Assembly: GCF_016907975.1 (NCBI RefSeq)
Contig: NZ_JAFBCY010000001.1
Span: 682,001-746,000 of the forward strand
Length of the DNA: 64,000 nucleotides
Reading direction: 5' to 3'
Origin: Methylopila capsulata
GTDB taxonomy: Bacteria > Pseudomonadota > Alphaproteobacteria > Rhizobiales > Methylopilaceae
Below, piece by piece: positions 1 to 8,761 of this stretch (within the stretch, counting starts at the first letter, position 1; the number at the start of each line of letters is the position of its first letter). The position numbers were made by a program, and so were the translations under genes. The notes beneath the pieces were generated by a model. The model saw only the letters and a list, made by a program, of their open reading frames with translations. It was not told the DNA's origin and made no database searches.

Positions 1-817
1 GCGGCGCGACGCCGAGCTTCTTCACGTCGGTGCGCGGGAACAGGGTCGAGCCGACGTCGACGGTGGTTTCATCGCCCGGCGTCAGCACCATGCGATAGGC
101 GCCGGCGATGGACGGGCTGTCGAGCAGCGCGTGCACGACGAGCGACGTCGCATCCGCTTTCGGCTCCTCCACCCAGAACTCGCGGAACAGCGGGAACTCT
201 TCCGGCTCGGGCTCGCCGGTGCCGAGCGCAAGCCCGCGCGCCGAGATGCCGTAATGCTGGCCCGCGCCCAGAACGCGGAAGTAGCTCGCGCCGAGAAACA
301 CGCCGAGTTCGTCCATCACGGTCGGGCGGTTCAGCGGATAGAGCAGCCGGAACCCGGCGAAGCCGGTGTCGATCGAGAGCCTCTGGGACAGCTTGGTCTG
401 GCCGAAGTCGAACAGCGAGGCGTCGTACGGGATCGGGGCCGGGACGCCCTCGCGCACGAGGTTCACGATCACCGGGTCCTTGTAGAGGAAGCCGAGGTGA
501 AACAGCTCCATGCGGAAGCCGCTGGACGACTTGCCGAAGAACGCCTTCTCCCGGCGGAAACGGATGTCGCGGTAGGCGTCGAAGCTCATCTCGGCGAGGG
601 CCTTGGGCAGCTCCGCCTTGAGCGCATCGAACGGCGCCGCGGCGAGCTTGCGCGCCCGTTCGATGATCACGCCATGGTCGAACGCCGCCGGTCCCGGCGG
701 AGGCGCAGGCGGCGCGTCCGCCGTTTGCGCGGCGAGCCCGGTCGGGACGAGCGCGGTCCCCGCGCCCAGCAGAACGACGGCGTCTCGGCGTGTCAGCGTC
801 AATTGAGAAGTCCCCAT
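1..817 (-). CDS. Periplasmic glucan biosynthesis protein, OpgG/OpgD (MdoG) family, partial
   Basis: The gene reads leftward and runs off the window, leaving about the first 272 residues. It starts at ATG 817 with a twin-arginine-type signal (Arg10-Arg11, then Asp and a hydrophobic stretch), so Tat export is likely; in E. coli OpgD, not OpgG, uses Tat. A Pro/Ala-rich linker follows, then the start of the MdoG fold with segments such as FDHGVIIERARKLA, MSFDAYRDIRFR and LGASYFRVLGAGQHYGISARG, typical of proteins that act on the backbone of osmoregulated periplasmic glucans. Which paralogue it is cannot be decided from the N-terminal part. No partner opgH is visible on this side. Confidence 0.85.
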   Translation of the reverse strand, partial: MGTSQLTLTRRDAVVLLGAGTALVPTGLAAQTADAPPAPPPGPAAFDHGVIIERARKLAAAPFDALKAELPKALAEMSFDAYRDIRFRREKAFFGKSSSGFRMELFHLGFLYKDPVIVNLVREGVPAPIPYDASLFDFGQTKLSQRLSIDTGFAGFRLLYPLNRPTVMDELGVFLGASYFRVLGAGQHYGISARGLALGTGEPEPEEFPLFREFWVEEPKADATSLVVHALLDSPSIAGAYRMVLTPGDETTVDVGSTLFPRTDVKKLGVAP

Positions 818-903
818 GAATCGCCCAGCGGCCTTAAGTAGCGCATACCCGGCCTAACGGAAGACACGCGCTGTCGTGACGCGCCGCCGCGCTTTGCGCC
901 GTT

Positions 904-1848
904 TCAGTATCCCCGCCGACGGTCGACCGCGTGGAGCGGCGGCTGGCCCGAACGGATGCGCCTGACGTTCTCCGCGATCTGCGTCGCGGCCGACGTCGGC
1001 AGCGCGATCGAGGCGAGGTGCGGGGTGATGAGCACGTTGTCGAGCCGCCAGAGCGGGCTGGTCTCGGGCAGCGGCTCGGTCTCGAACACGTCGAGCGTTG
1101 CGTCCGAAATCGAGCGCCGCGTCAGCGCGTCGACCAGCGCCGCTTCGTCCACCACCGGGCCGCGCGAGACGTTGACGAACTTCGCGCCCTCCGGCAGCAG
1201 CGCCAGCCGCTCCGCGCTCAGCAACCCGCGCGTCTCGGGCGTCAGCGGCAGCATCACGACGAGGATCTCGCAGCCGCCGAGAAACGCGGAAAGCGCCGCC
1301 ATCCCGGCAGAACAGGCGACGCCCTCGATGGTCTTCGGCGAGCGCGACCAGCCGCGCACGTCGAAGCCCTGGCGGGCGATCTCTTTCGCCGCCGCGGCCC
1401 CGAGTTCGCCGAGGCCCATCACGCCGACCCGAATCTCCTCGGCGGCACGCGGATGCACATAGGCCCAGCGGCCCTCGCGCTGGGCGCGCTCGAACACCGG
1501 AATGTCGCGCGCGTGGCGCAGCACCGCGAACAGTACGTAGCCCGCCATCATCCGGGCCATCAGCGGGTCCGACAGCCGGGTGACGGGCGCGTCCGGCAGA
1601 TCATCGCGCGCCGTCAGAGCGTCGACCCCGGCGCCGAGATTGATCACGAGCGCGAGGTTCGGGAAACGCGCGAAGAAGCCCTGCGGCGGGTTCCAGACCA
1701 GGGCGTAGCGAACGCTCGCCGGGTCCGCGACGTCATCGGCGCGGCGCACGTCGAGATTGGGCAGCGCGGTCGCGAGCGCCGCGCGCCAGGGCTCGAAGAC
1801 GTCGACCGCGCTGTGGAAGACAAGGGTGTCGGAATCGGTTCGGGACAT
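904..1848 (-). CDS. D-2-hydroxyacid dehydrogenase, glyoxylate/hydroxypyruvate reductase A type
   Basis: A 314-residue protein of the D-isomer 2-hydroxyacid dehydrogenase family, expected to reduce glyoxylate or hydroxypyruvate with NAD(P)H in the cytoplasm. Seen in the sequence: the dinucleotide-binding GLGELG motif in mid-protein, the catalytic Arg in VNVSRGPVVDE, the Glu in FETEPLPE and the catalytic His in ITPHLAS near the C-terminus. The length is close to E. coli GhrA (312). It stands alone on the minus strand with short gaps on both sides. Substrate preference is inferred from family resemblance only. Confidence 0.85.
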   Translation of the reverse strand: MSRTDSDTLVFHSAVDVFEPWRAALATALPNLDVRRADDVADPASVRYALVWNPPQGFFARFPNLALVINLGAGVDALTARDDLPDAPVTRLSDPLMARMMAGYVLFAVLRHARDIPVFERAQREGRWAYVHPRAAEEIRVGVMGLGELGAAAAKEIARQGFDVRGWSRSPKTIEGVACSAGMAALSAFLGGCEILVVMLPLTPETRGLLSAERLALLPEGAKFVNVSRGPVVDEAALVDALTRRSISDATLDVFETEPLPETSPLWRLDNVLITPHLASIALPTSAATQIAENVRRIRSGQPPLHAVDRRRGY

Positions 1849-1931
1849 GGCCGCACCATGCCAAGGGGGGCCGCGTCCGCCAAATCGATCGATGCGGCCG
1901 ACCCGCGGCCGCTAAGGGCGCAAGGCGGCGC

Positions 1932-2354
1932 TCAGCCCTCGCCGCCGACCAGGCGGGCGGCGAAGAAGCCCGCGACCGCGGCCGCGCCTGTCAGCGTCGT
2001 GCCCCAGGACAGGTCGACGATCGTCACCGTCGCCGGCCAGTCCTTCAGCGTCGCGAGGTTGGTGAAGTCGTAGGTCGCGTAGCAGAAGAAGCCGAACAGC
2101 GCCCCCCAGAGCAGCGCGGTGGTCCAGGAGCCCGCGACGAGGCCCGGCGTCACCGCGAACAGCACGATGCCGATGACATAGAGCGCGTAGAAGCCCGCGG
2201 CCGCGACCATGTTCGGCTCGGGCGCCAGCATCGCGCCGATCTGCGAGCGGTAGAACCCGCTGGCCACATAGCCGAGCCAGAGAAAATCGGCAGCGAAGAA
2301 CAGAAGCGCCGCGCCAATGTAGGCGGCGACGTAGGTGGTGGCGGAAAAGGTCAG
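1932..2354 (-). CDS. DUF2177 family membrane protein, uncertain non-AUG start
   Basis: A small membrane protein of the DUF2177 family, recognised from the core segments PNMVAAAGFYALYVIGIVLF, GALFGFFCYATYDFTNLATL and TIVDLSWGTTLTGAAAV, which make three or four transmembrane helices. No function is known for the family. No ATG is in frame at the expected 5' end. The nearest strict start is GTG at 2267, which would remove the conserved first helix (FFAADFLWLGY). A CTG at 2354 restores the helix, gives 140 residues (the usual family length) and has GGAG seven bases upstream, so I extend to it. The upstream DUF192 gene ends 22 bases before this point. A one-base sequence error is the alternative. 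Confidence 0.7.
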   Translation of the reverse strand: MTFSATTYVAAYIGAALLFFAADFLWLGYVASGFYRSQIGAMLAPEPNMVAAAGFYALYVIGIVLFAVTPGLVAGSWTTALLWGALFGFFCYATYDFTNLATLKDWPATVTIVDLSWGTTLTGAAAVAGFFAARLVGGEG

Positions 2355-2376
2355 CGGTCCGCTCCATGGCGCGGCG

Positions 2377-2838
2377 TCACCGCGCCATGGACGCGCTCGA
2401 CACCTGGTCCCCGGGCTTGAGCCCGATCCGCGCCGCGGAGCCTGCGAGAAGCTCCACGACGTAGCGCACGTCGCCGCCCGACTCGATGATGCGGGTCGAG
2501 AGCGGCTCCGTATCGGCTTCTACGCGCAGGACCGTCCCGTCGGATCGCACGAACACCATGTCGAGCGAGACGTAGGTGTTCTGCATCCACATGCTGACGC
2601 TTTGGGGGCGGACGAAGTCGAAGATCATGCCGCGGTCGGGCGCCAGCGAGCGCCGGTACATCAGCCCGACCTCGCGCTCCTGCTCGGAGCGCGCGACCTC
2701 GACCTGGAAGCCATGAGCGCCGCTCGCCGTCTCGATCGTAAGCGGCTCGAGCGTCGCCGTCGCATGAACGGGCGGCGCGGCGACCAGCGCGACGAGAAGG
2801 AGACCGAGGGCGGCGAAGAATGTGCGGGCGAGGGTCAT
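2377..2838 (-). CDS. DUF192 family exported protein
   Basis: A 153-residue exported protein of the DUF192 family. It begins at ATG 2838, chosen because a signal peptide starts there (MTLARTFFAALGLLLVAL, cut after a VHATA-type site); an in-frame ATG 57 bases upstream would add a charged tail before it. The mature part carries the family core: EREVGLMYRR, the GMIFDF strand and MWMQNTYVSLDMVFV. Function is unknown. It is followed closely by the DUF2177 gene, so the two probably share a transcript. Confidence 0.85.
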   Translation of the reverse strand: MTLARTFFAALGLLLVALVAAPPVHATATLEPLTIETASGAHGFQVEVARSEQEREVGLMYRRSLAPDRGMIFDFVRPQSVSMWMQNTYVSLDMVFVRSDGTVLRVEADTEPLSTRIIESGGDVRYVVELLAGSAARIGLKPGDQVSSASMAR

Positions 2839-2990
2839 GGCCCGGTTGTCGGGCCGCGCCCGGCCGCCGTCAATGGGATGCGACGGCGAGGGCATCGCGG
2901 GCGACGGGACGCGCCCGCGGGCGGCAAAGGCGACGCGGCGCGCACGATCGAACAGGAAAAGCGCCGCCGGAACGGGGCGTCAGGCCGCGC

Positions 2991-3587
2991 TCAGTGCGAG
3001 GCGGGACCGCCGGGGCCTTCGGGGCCCTCCGGACGAACTTCCGCGGCCATCATGCCCTTGGGGCCGGGGCCGAAGCGGACATACACCTTCTGGCCCGGGC
3101 GAAGCTCCATCAGGCCGTAGCGGCGGAGCGTCTCCATGTGGACGAAGATGTCCGGCGAACCATCGTTGCGGGTGAGGAAGCCGAAGCCGCGCAGACGATT
3201 GAACCATTTCACCTCGACCAGCTCGAGCCCGCTGGTCGGCGTGACGTTCACGTGCGTGCGGGCGGCCGGAAGTTCGCCGGGGTGAACGGCGGTGCTGTCG
3301 TCGATCGACAGGACGCGGAACGCCTGCACGCCCTTGGCGCGGCGGTGCGCCTCGCACACCACGCGCGCGCCTTCGTTGGCGGTCTGAAAACCGTCGCGGC
3401 GCATGGAGGTGACGTGGAGCAGAACGTCCGGCCCGCCGTCGTCCGGCACGATGAAGCCGTAGCCTTTGCCGACATCGAACCACTTGATGACGCCGGACAC
3501 TTCGTACAGGTCGATCGGCGCCTGCTCGACGACGCCCGAGATGTCTTGATCGTCCGGAGCTTCGCCCCGCGGCCTGTCAGCACTCAT
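2991..3587 (-). CDS. Cold-shock protein with two CSD domains
   Basis: A 198-residue protein with two cold-shock OB-fold domains joined by a linker, a form known in alphaproteobacteria; ordinary Csp proteins have one domain of about 70 residues. Domain 1 has the RNA-binding motifs GKGYGFIVP and DVLLHV. Domain 2 has RGFGFLTR and DIFVHM. The C-terminus is a Pro/Gly/Glu-rich tail. It should bind single-stranded RNA or DNA, acting as an RNA chaperone or transcription antiterminator. It is a single gene with about 110 bases free upstream. Confidence 0.93.
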   Translation of the reverse strand: MSADRPRGEAPDDQDISGVVEQAPIDLYEVSGVIKWFDVGKGYGFIVPDDGGPDVLLHVTSMRRDGFQTANEGARVVCEAHRRAKGVQAFRVLSIDDSTAVHPGELPAARTHVNVTPTSGLELVEVKWFNRLRGFGFLTRNDGSPDIFVHMETLRRYGLMELRPGQKVYVRFGPGPKGMMAAEVRPEGPEGPGGPASH

Positions 3588-3697
3588 ACGACCCGCCCGC
3601 TAGGAACCCAACGCGACACTTTACGACCCGCTGCCGAGTCGCATCCCTTGGCCACGATAGCACCGCGATCGACGGGGCAAAGCGAAAAATGGCCCAA

Positions 3698-4498
3698 TCA
3701 AGGCGCGGGCGTCGCCGGATCGTGACCGTGCCTAACAGTTTGCGCTTCGGCGTAGGGCGCGAAGATCTCCACAAGGTCGTCCCGCAGCACGAGATCGGCG
3801 TAGGCGTCGAGGTCGGTCGGCTCGCGGTTCGCGATCACCAGCGGCGCTCCCGCGCGCTTCGCCATGCGGGGCAGAAGCGCGGCGGGATAGACCACCAGCG
3901 ACGAGCCGAGCGCGAGGAACAGATCGCAGCCGGCGGTCGCGCGTTCGGCGGCGCGCATCGCCTCCTGCGGCATGGCCTGGCCGAACGAGACCGTGGCCGA
4001 TTTCACCAGCCCGTCGCAGGCCGGGCAGCGCGGCGCCCGCCCCGTCGCCTCGAACGCCGGCCGGATGTCGGCGAGCTCGCGCCGCAGCCCGCAGTCGAGG
4101 CACGTGGCGTAGGTCCCGTTGCCGTGAAGTTCGATCAGCCTGTCGTCGGGCACGCCGGAGACGCGGTGCAGGTCGTCGATGTTCTGGGTCACCACGCAGG
4201 CGATCGTCCCCTGCGCCACGAGGCGGGCGATGGCGTGGTGGACCGGGTTCGGCGCCGCGCCGCGGGTCGCGTCGTCCGTCACGAACTTCCGCCGCCAGGC
4301 CTCGCGCCGCATCTCGGGCGAAGCCACGAAGGCTCCGAAGTCGATCGGTCTGTTCTGGGACCACAGTCCGCCGGGGCTGCGGAAGTCAGGAATGCCGGAA
4401 GCGGTCGAGACGCCGGCGCCGGTGAAGGCCACCGCCGCCCGCGCGCTTTCGATGAGCTCCCGCAGCCGATCGGCCTTGCGGACGTCGTCGCGCCCCAT
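3698..4498 (-). CDS. cobB: NAD-dependent protein deacylase, Sir2 family
   Basis: A 266-residue sirtuin that removes acyl groups from protein lysines while consuming NAD+. The sequence shows the NAD-binding [15 protein letters not shown] near residue 30, the TQNIDDLH motif, the catalytic His in ELHGNG, four zinc cysteines in two pairs (CLDC and CPAC), and [10 protein letters not shown], which closes the nucleotide site. The gene is divergent from gloA with 49 bases between the starts, so the two share a promoter region. Class assignment within the sirtuins is not certain. Confidence 0.92.
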   Translation of the reverse strand: MGRDDVRKADRLRELIESARAAVAFTGAGVSTASGIPDFRSPGGLWSQNRPIDFGAFVASPEMRREAWRRKFVTDDATRGAAPNPVHHAIARLVAQGTIACVVTQNIDDLHRVSGVPDDRLIELHGNGTYATCLDCGLRRELADIRPAFEATGRAPRCPACDGLVKSATVSFGQAMPQEAMRAAERATAGCDLFLALGSSLVVYPAALLPRMAKRAGAPLVIANREPTDLDAYADLVLRDDLVEIFAPYAEAQTVRHGHDPATPAP

Positions 4499-4547
4499 AG
4501 CTTACGCGCCGACGCGGCCGCGCACGGCCGGATCGAGGAGACGCTGC

Positions 4548-4967
4548 ATGAAATACCTGCACACCATGGTCCGCGTGACCGACATCGACGCCTCGCTGGA
4601 CTTCTATTGCGCCAAGCTCGGGCTGGAGGAGGTGCGGCGCAAGGACGACGAGAAGGGCCGCTACACGCTGGTCTTCCTCGCGCCTCCCGGCCAGCCCGAG
4701 GCCCAGGTCGAACTCACCTACAACTGGGACCCGGAAGCATACGGGGAAGGCCGCAACTTCGGCCACCTCGCCTACGAGGTCGACGACATCTACGCGCTCT
4801 GCGCGAAGCTGCAGGCAGGCGGCGTCACCATCAACCGCCCGCCCCGCGACGGCCGCATGGCCTTTGTCCGCTCCCCCGACAACATCTCGATCGAACTTCT
4901 TCAGAAGGGCGGCGCGCTGGAGCCGGCCGAGCCGTGGGCCTCGATGCCGAACACCGGGAAGTGGTGA
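4548..4967 (+). CDS. gloA: Lactoylglutathione lyase (glyoxalase I)
   Basis: A 139-residue glyoxalase I, which turns the methylglyoxal-glutathione hemithioacetal into S-lactoylglutathione. Four metal ligands can be placed as in E. coli GloA: His5, Glu55, His73 and Glu116. The repeated beta-alpha-beta-beta-beta halves are visible ([35 protein letters not shown]). The start at ATG 4548 has a GAGGAG ribosome-binding site at good spacing and gives the family's usual length. Confidence 0.95.
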   Translation: MKYLHTMVRVTDIDASLDFYCAKLGLEEVRRKDDEKGRYTLVFLAPPGQPEAQVELTYNWDPEAYGEGRNFGHLAYEVDDIYALCAKLQAGGVTINRPPRDGRMAFVRSPDNISIELLQKGGALEPAEPWASMPNTGKW

Positions 4968-5015
4968 CGCCTCCGGTCCCGGCTCAAGGCCGCGCCCCTG
5001 CGCTGAGCGCCCCGG

Positions 5016-6062
5016 TCAGCCCTCGCCCGTCGCGACCGGCGTCGCGGCGGTGATCCGGCCGGCCTTGCGCCACGGGCTGCGGCCGAGGCCGAAGCGCTCC
5101 AGCACGTCCAGCGCGCCCCAGAACAGCGGCGCCTGGCGGTGCTTCAGCGGCGCCAGCGCCCAAGGGTCGACGCCGACGAACGGCAGGAACGGGTTGCGGC
5201 GGGCATAGGCCCAGATCTCGATGCGGACAGACGGACGCGCGCTCGCCCCGCGGGCGTGGAAGCCGCTGGTGTCGGCCGCGACCAGCGTGTTGGCGGAGAC
5301 CGCGAACTTCTGCGGCTCCGGCAGCCGCATGCGCTTGAGATCGCCGGCCTTGAGACGAAACGAGCCCCGCGCGGAGAGGCGGTCGAGCCGCGAGGCCTCC
5401 ACGCTCATGCGCTTCTCCCAGGCGAGGCGGCGCGTGGTGTGGCGGTGCGAGCCGGGCACGTAGACGAAGGGTCCGGCGTCCTCGGCCACGTCCTGCAGGA
5501 ACAGCCAGGCCTTGAGGCTGGGGTGGAAGCAGTCGGCGTGCAGCGAGGTCTGCGGGTCGGTCGCGGCGTCGTCGACCTGCGCGAACACCGTCTGGACATA
5601 GACGATCGGCTCCACGTCGAAGCTTGCGACGTAGCGGATGAGGCCCTGGAACTCCGGAAGGCGGACCATCTCGGCGCAGGCGGGCATGGCGGCCAGTGCG
5701 TCCGGATCGAGCGCGATGCGGCGCGTGACGGCGTCGCCCTGTTTCATCTCGCGGGCCGGGGCGACGTAGGCCTCCACCTCCGCGCGCACCCGGCGGAACA
5801 GCGACGGCGGCAGGAAATCACGTTTCAGGACGAACCCGTCGCGGGCGAAGGCGGCGCGGTCCTCGGGCGCCACCCGATCCTGTAGCCGCAGGCGACGGCG
5901 ATCCGCCATCCGCTGGGCGAGCGCGCAACGCCAGGCGTGCAGGCCTTTGCGGTTCAGCCGCTCGCTTCCCAGAATACCGTTGTCGCAGAAAGACTTGGCA
6001 GAGGTGAAAATCTGCGCCGCCCACAGCGGCACCAAGAGCCACCGAACGCCCGTCACAGCCAT
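5016..6062 (-). CDS. Phytanoyl-CoA dioxygenase (PhyH) family oxygenase
   Basis: A 348-residue protein of the PhyH family of Fe(II)/2-oxoglutarate dioxygenases. The iron site is visible as the HAD motif in SLHADCFHPSLKAWLFL and the distal His in DTSGFHARG; the Arg in SVRIEIW may be the 2-oxoglutarate ligand. FVYVPGSHRHT is a typical strand of the fold. The first 50 residues lie outside the core. The substrate cannot be deduced; relatives hydroxylate lipids, amino acids or secondary metabolites. It is divergent from the RpfF-like gene across a long intergenic region, so co-regulation is possible but unproven. Confidence 0.8.
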   Translation of the reverse strand: MAVTGVRWLLVPLWAAQIFTSAKSFCDNGILGSERLNRKGLHAWRCALAQRMADRRRLRLQDRVAPEDRAAFARDGFVLKRDFLPPSLFRRVRAEVEAYVAPAREMKQGDAVTRRIALDPDALAAMPACAEMVRLPEFQGLIRYVASFDVEPIVYVQTVFAQVDDAATDPQTSLHADCFHPSLKAWLFLQDVAEDAGPFVYVPGSHRHTTRRLAWEKRMSVEASRLDRLSARGSFRLKAGDLKRMRLPEPQKFAVSANTLVAADTSGFHARGASARPSVRIEIWAYARRNPFLPFVGVDPWALAPLKHRQAPLFWGALDVLERFGLGRSPWRKAGRITAATPVATGEG

Positions 6063-6584
6063 CGTCGTCGCCTTCGCCTCGTCGCAGTCCCCGCGCGGAC
6101 CAAAGCGTCATTCTCCAATGGAGGCAATCCGCGACCACCCATTTAGCGAAACGCGTCATTATGACGCAGTGTCGGGTTGACGAAGTGGTGAACCGCAATC
6201 GTGCGAAGCCGTCAACGCCCAAAGTTCGCCGTATTTGATGAGGCGGCGCCGGCGGCCGGAAGACCCGGATAGTCGAATCACGACGGGCCGCCCCTCAGTC
6301 TTTGATGATCCCCGGTCAGACGCTTCGCCAGCGAAGTCCGGCGCCGGAGGAACGCCGTGCTTTAGTCGATCGACGGCGCGATCCATTTTGGAACGACGCA
6401 ATCGTCCCACAACGGCACACATTATAGCCAAATAGCGCGGACAGTGCAGCCAAGACATCGTGGTTAACGTCGAGGCCCGCTCATGTCGTGCGGCGATCGC
6501 CCCCTTCAAATAGGTAAACAGACCGTTAATATCGCTAGCAGGCGCGATAGTACATCTTGGGGTTGCGCAGCGTGGAGTTTGACG
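6063..6584. other. Divergent intergenic region, 522 bases
   Basis: Non-coding interval between the PhyH gene and the RpfF-like gene; any reading frame here lacks family resemblance. It must hold both promoters. It is more AT-rich toward the RpfF-like side, including a stretch with TTAATATCGCTAGC near 6526. The only clear structure I see is the palindrome listed separately at 6153-6167. Confidence 0.6.
6153..6167. promoter_or_regulatory. Perfect 15-bp palindrome, possible operator
   Basis: GCGTCATTATGACGC has two 7-bp arms around a single central base. A further half-site, GCGTCATT, lies at 6104-6111, close to the PhyH start at 6062. The location and symmetry suit a dimeric regulator controlling the PhyH gene or both divergent genes. 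No regulator gene is adjacent, so the binding protein is unknown. Confidence 0.35.
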
Positions 6585-7577
6585 ATGGCGACATCGATCG
6601 GCGTTCCCGGCTACAGGCCGTTCTTCGGCCTCGAGGTTGCGCGGGCTCGGCTTAACGCCATGGCGTCCGCCGCGAAGGGGCAGCAGGCGGCGGCTGCGGG
6701 GTTCGGCTCCCGGAGCTACGACGAGATCGAGCTGGAGTACGACGCCTCGCTGTCGACGTGCTGGTGCTGGATGAACCCCGCCGAAGCGCCCAGCTTCACG
6801 CCCGGCCTGCTGCGGGACATTTCCGCCCACCAGCGCTCGATCCGCGAGGCCTTCGCGACGCGGCGGCCGGACGCCCCGGCCCCGCTGAAGCAGTGGGTGC
6901 TCGCGTCCCGCCTGTCCGGGATCTTCAACCTCGGCGGCGATCTGGAGCGGTTCGCCGCCTGGATCCGCGCCCGCGACCGTGAAGCGCTGACGGCCTACGC
7001 CCACGCCTGCATCGACGTGCTGCACGAGAACGCCGTGGCCTTCGACAAGCCGGTCGTGACGGTCGCGCTTGTGCAGGGCGACGCGCTCGGCGGCGGGTTC
7101 GAGGCCGCGCTGTCCTGCGACGTGATCGTCGCCGAGCGGGGGGTCAAGTTCGGCCTGCCGGAAATCCTGTTCAATCTCTTTCCCGGCATGGGCGCCTACA
7201 GCCTGCTCGCCCGCCGCATCGGCGCGGCCCAGGCCGAGCGCATGATCATGAGCGGAAAGCTCTACACCGCCGACGAGCTCCACGGCCTCGGCGTCGTGCA
7301 GGTGCTGGCGGAGCCCGGCGACGGCGTCGCGGAGACCCAGAAGCTGCTCGCGCGCAACCTGCGCCGTCACAACGGCCTCTCGGCGATCTACCGCGCCGGC
7401 CGCCGCGTGACGCCGGTGCCCTACGAGGAGTTGCGCGACGTGACGGAGCTCTGGGTCGAGACCGCGCTCAACCTGACGGACTCGGACCTGCGCAAGATGG
7501 AGCGGCTGACGACCGCGCAGGACAAGCGCGTCCAGGCGTCGATCGAGATCGAAGCGGCGCGCGCGGCGGCGGAGTGA
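6585..7577 (+). CDS. rpfF: RpfF-like crotonase (diffusible signal factor synthase homologue)
   Basis: A 330-residue crotonase-fold protein. The block GGGFEAALSCDVIVAE, then FGLPEILFNLFPGMGAYSLL, is the signature of the RpfF branch, whose Xanthomonas member makes the cis-2-unsaturated fatty acid signal DSF by dehydrating and hydrolysing 3-hydroxyacyl-ACP. The two catalytic glutamates of Xanthomonas RpfF (141 and 161, 20 apart) correspond to Glu173 and Glu193 here, also 20 apart. The N-terminus is about 30 residues longer than in Xanthomonas. I chose ATG 6585 over an upstream ATG at 6483 because homology-like sequence begins after it. No rpfC, rpfG or fadD-like gene is near. An ordinary enoyl-CoA hydratase is less likely given this block. 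Confidence 0.75.
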   Translation: MATSIGVPGYRPFFGLEVARARLNAMASAAKGQQAAAAGFGSRSYDEIELEYDASLSTCWCWMNPAEAPSFTPGLLRDISAHQRSIREAFATRRPDAPAPLKQWVLASRLSGIFNLGGDLERFAAWIRARDREALTAYAHACIDVLHENAVAFDKPVVTVALVQGDALGGGFEAALSCDVIVAERGVKFGLPEILFNLFPGMGAYSLLARRIGAAQAERMIMSGKLYTADELHGLGVVQVLAEPGDGVAETQKLLARNLRRHNGLSAIYRAGRRVTPVPYEELRDVTELWVETALNLTDSDLRKMERLTTAQDKRVQASIEIEAARAAAE

Positions 7578-7661
7578 GGGCGAGGGGGCCGGCCCGGGCT
7601 TGAGCTCGGGCGGCGGCTGGGCCACGTTCGCCTCCCCCCGCTCCGCCCGAAGGTTCGCCAG

Positions 7662-8651
7662 ATGCCCGTGACGCTCGAGGCCCGCATCGAACGCTGGCCG
7701 ATCGCCGGCTCCTTCGCGATCGCGCGCGGCGCGGTGACCGAGGTGGTCACCGTCGTCGTCGAACTGACCGACGGCCGCCATCGCGGCCGCGGCGAGTGCC
7801 GCCCCTATTCCCGCTACGGCGAGACGCCCGACGGCGTGAAGGTCGAGATCGACGGCCTCGGCCCGGAGATCGCGGCCGGTCTCGATCGCGCCGCCCTGCA
7901 GGCGCGGCTTCCCGCCGGCGCCGCGCGCAACGCGCTCGACTGCGCTTTCTGGGACCTCGAGGCGAAGCGCGCGGGAGCGACGGTGGCGGCGCTCGCGGGA
8001 CTGCCGGAGCCCGCGCCGCTCGTCACCGCCTACACGCTGAGCCTCGGGACGCCCGAGAGCATGCGCGCCGCGGCCGAGACGGCGGCCGCCCGTCCGCTGC
8101 TGAAGGTGAAGCTCGGCGGCGCCGACGATCTCGACCCCGCCCGCATCGCCGCCGTGCGCGACGGCGCGCCGGACGCGGAGCTGATCGTGGACGCCAACGA
8201 AGGCTGGACCGGCGCCGCGCTCGCCCGCAACCTCGCGGCCTGCGCCGAGGCCCGCGTGACGCTGGTGGAGCAACCGCTTCCAGCCGCGGACGACGCCCTG
8301 CTCGCGACGATCGACCGACCGATCCCGGTCTGCGCCGACGAGAGCGGCCACGACCGCGCGGGCCTGGCGCATCTGCTCGGCCGCTACGACGCGATCAACG
8401 TCAAGCTCGACAAGACCGGCGGCCTCACCGAGGCGCTGGCGCTGGCCGCGGACGCGCAGGACGCGGGGCTCACGCTCATGGTCGGCTGCATGCTGGCGTC
8501 CTCGCTCGCCATGGCCCCGGCGGTGCTGGTCGCGCAGGGGGCGGCGGTCGTCGACCTCGACGGTCCGCTGCTGCTCGCCCGCGACCGTGAGCACGGTCTG
8601 GTCTATGAAGGCAGCCTGCTGCTGCCCCCCTCGCCCGCGCTCTGGGGATGA
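7662..8651 (+). CDS. Dipeptide epimerase (L-Ala-D/L-Glu epimerase type), enolase superfamily
   Basis: A 329-residue member of the mandelate racemase/muconate lactonising group. The catalytic barrel carries the Lys of LLKVKLGG, metal ligands in IVDANEGW, VEQPLP and CADES, and the second Lys in INVKLDKTGG, the pattern of L-Ala-D/L-Glu epimerases that recycle murein peptides. MVGCMLASSLAMAP closes the barrel. It lies 84 bases after the RpfF-like gene in the same direction, with a small hairpin between. The exact dipeptide specificity is inferred. Confidence 0.85.
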   Translation: MPVTLEARIERWPIAGSFAIARGAVTEVVTVVVELTDGRHRGRGECRPYSRYGETPDGVKVEIDGLGPEIAAGLDRAALQARLPAGAARNALDCAFWDLEAKRAGATVAALAGLPEPAPLVTAYTLSLGTPESMRAAAETAAARPLLKVKLGGADDLDPARIAAVRDGAPDAELIVDANEGWTGAALARNLAACAEARVTLVEQPLPAADDALLATIDRPIPVCADESGHDRAGLAHLLGRYDAINVKLDKTGGLTEALALAADAQDAGLTLMVGCMLASSLAMAPAVLVAQGAAVVDLDGPLLLARDREHGLVYEGSLLLPPSPALWG

Positions 8652-8761
8652 CGCGGAAGAGACACTCGCAGGCGGCTCACAAATCGGGCGAATCCCTGTA
8701 AGGCTCAAGCGTTGCGCGGCGTTCGGGACCCCTCCCGCCCGGCGCAGCGGAGCCCAGTGCG

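Noticed and set aside
6159-8708. 849-codon minus-strand frame across the RpfF-like and epimerase genes
   Set aside because: Shadow of two real plus-strand genes and their promoter region; low-complexity composition.
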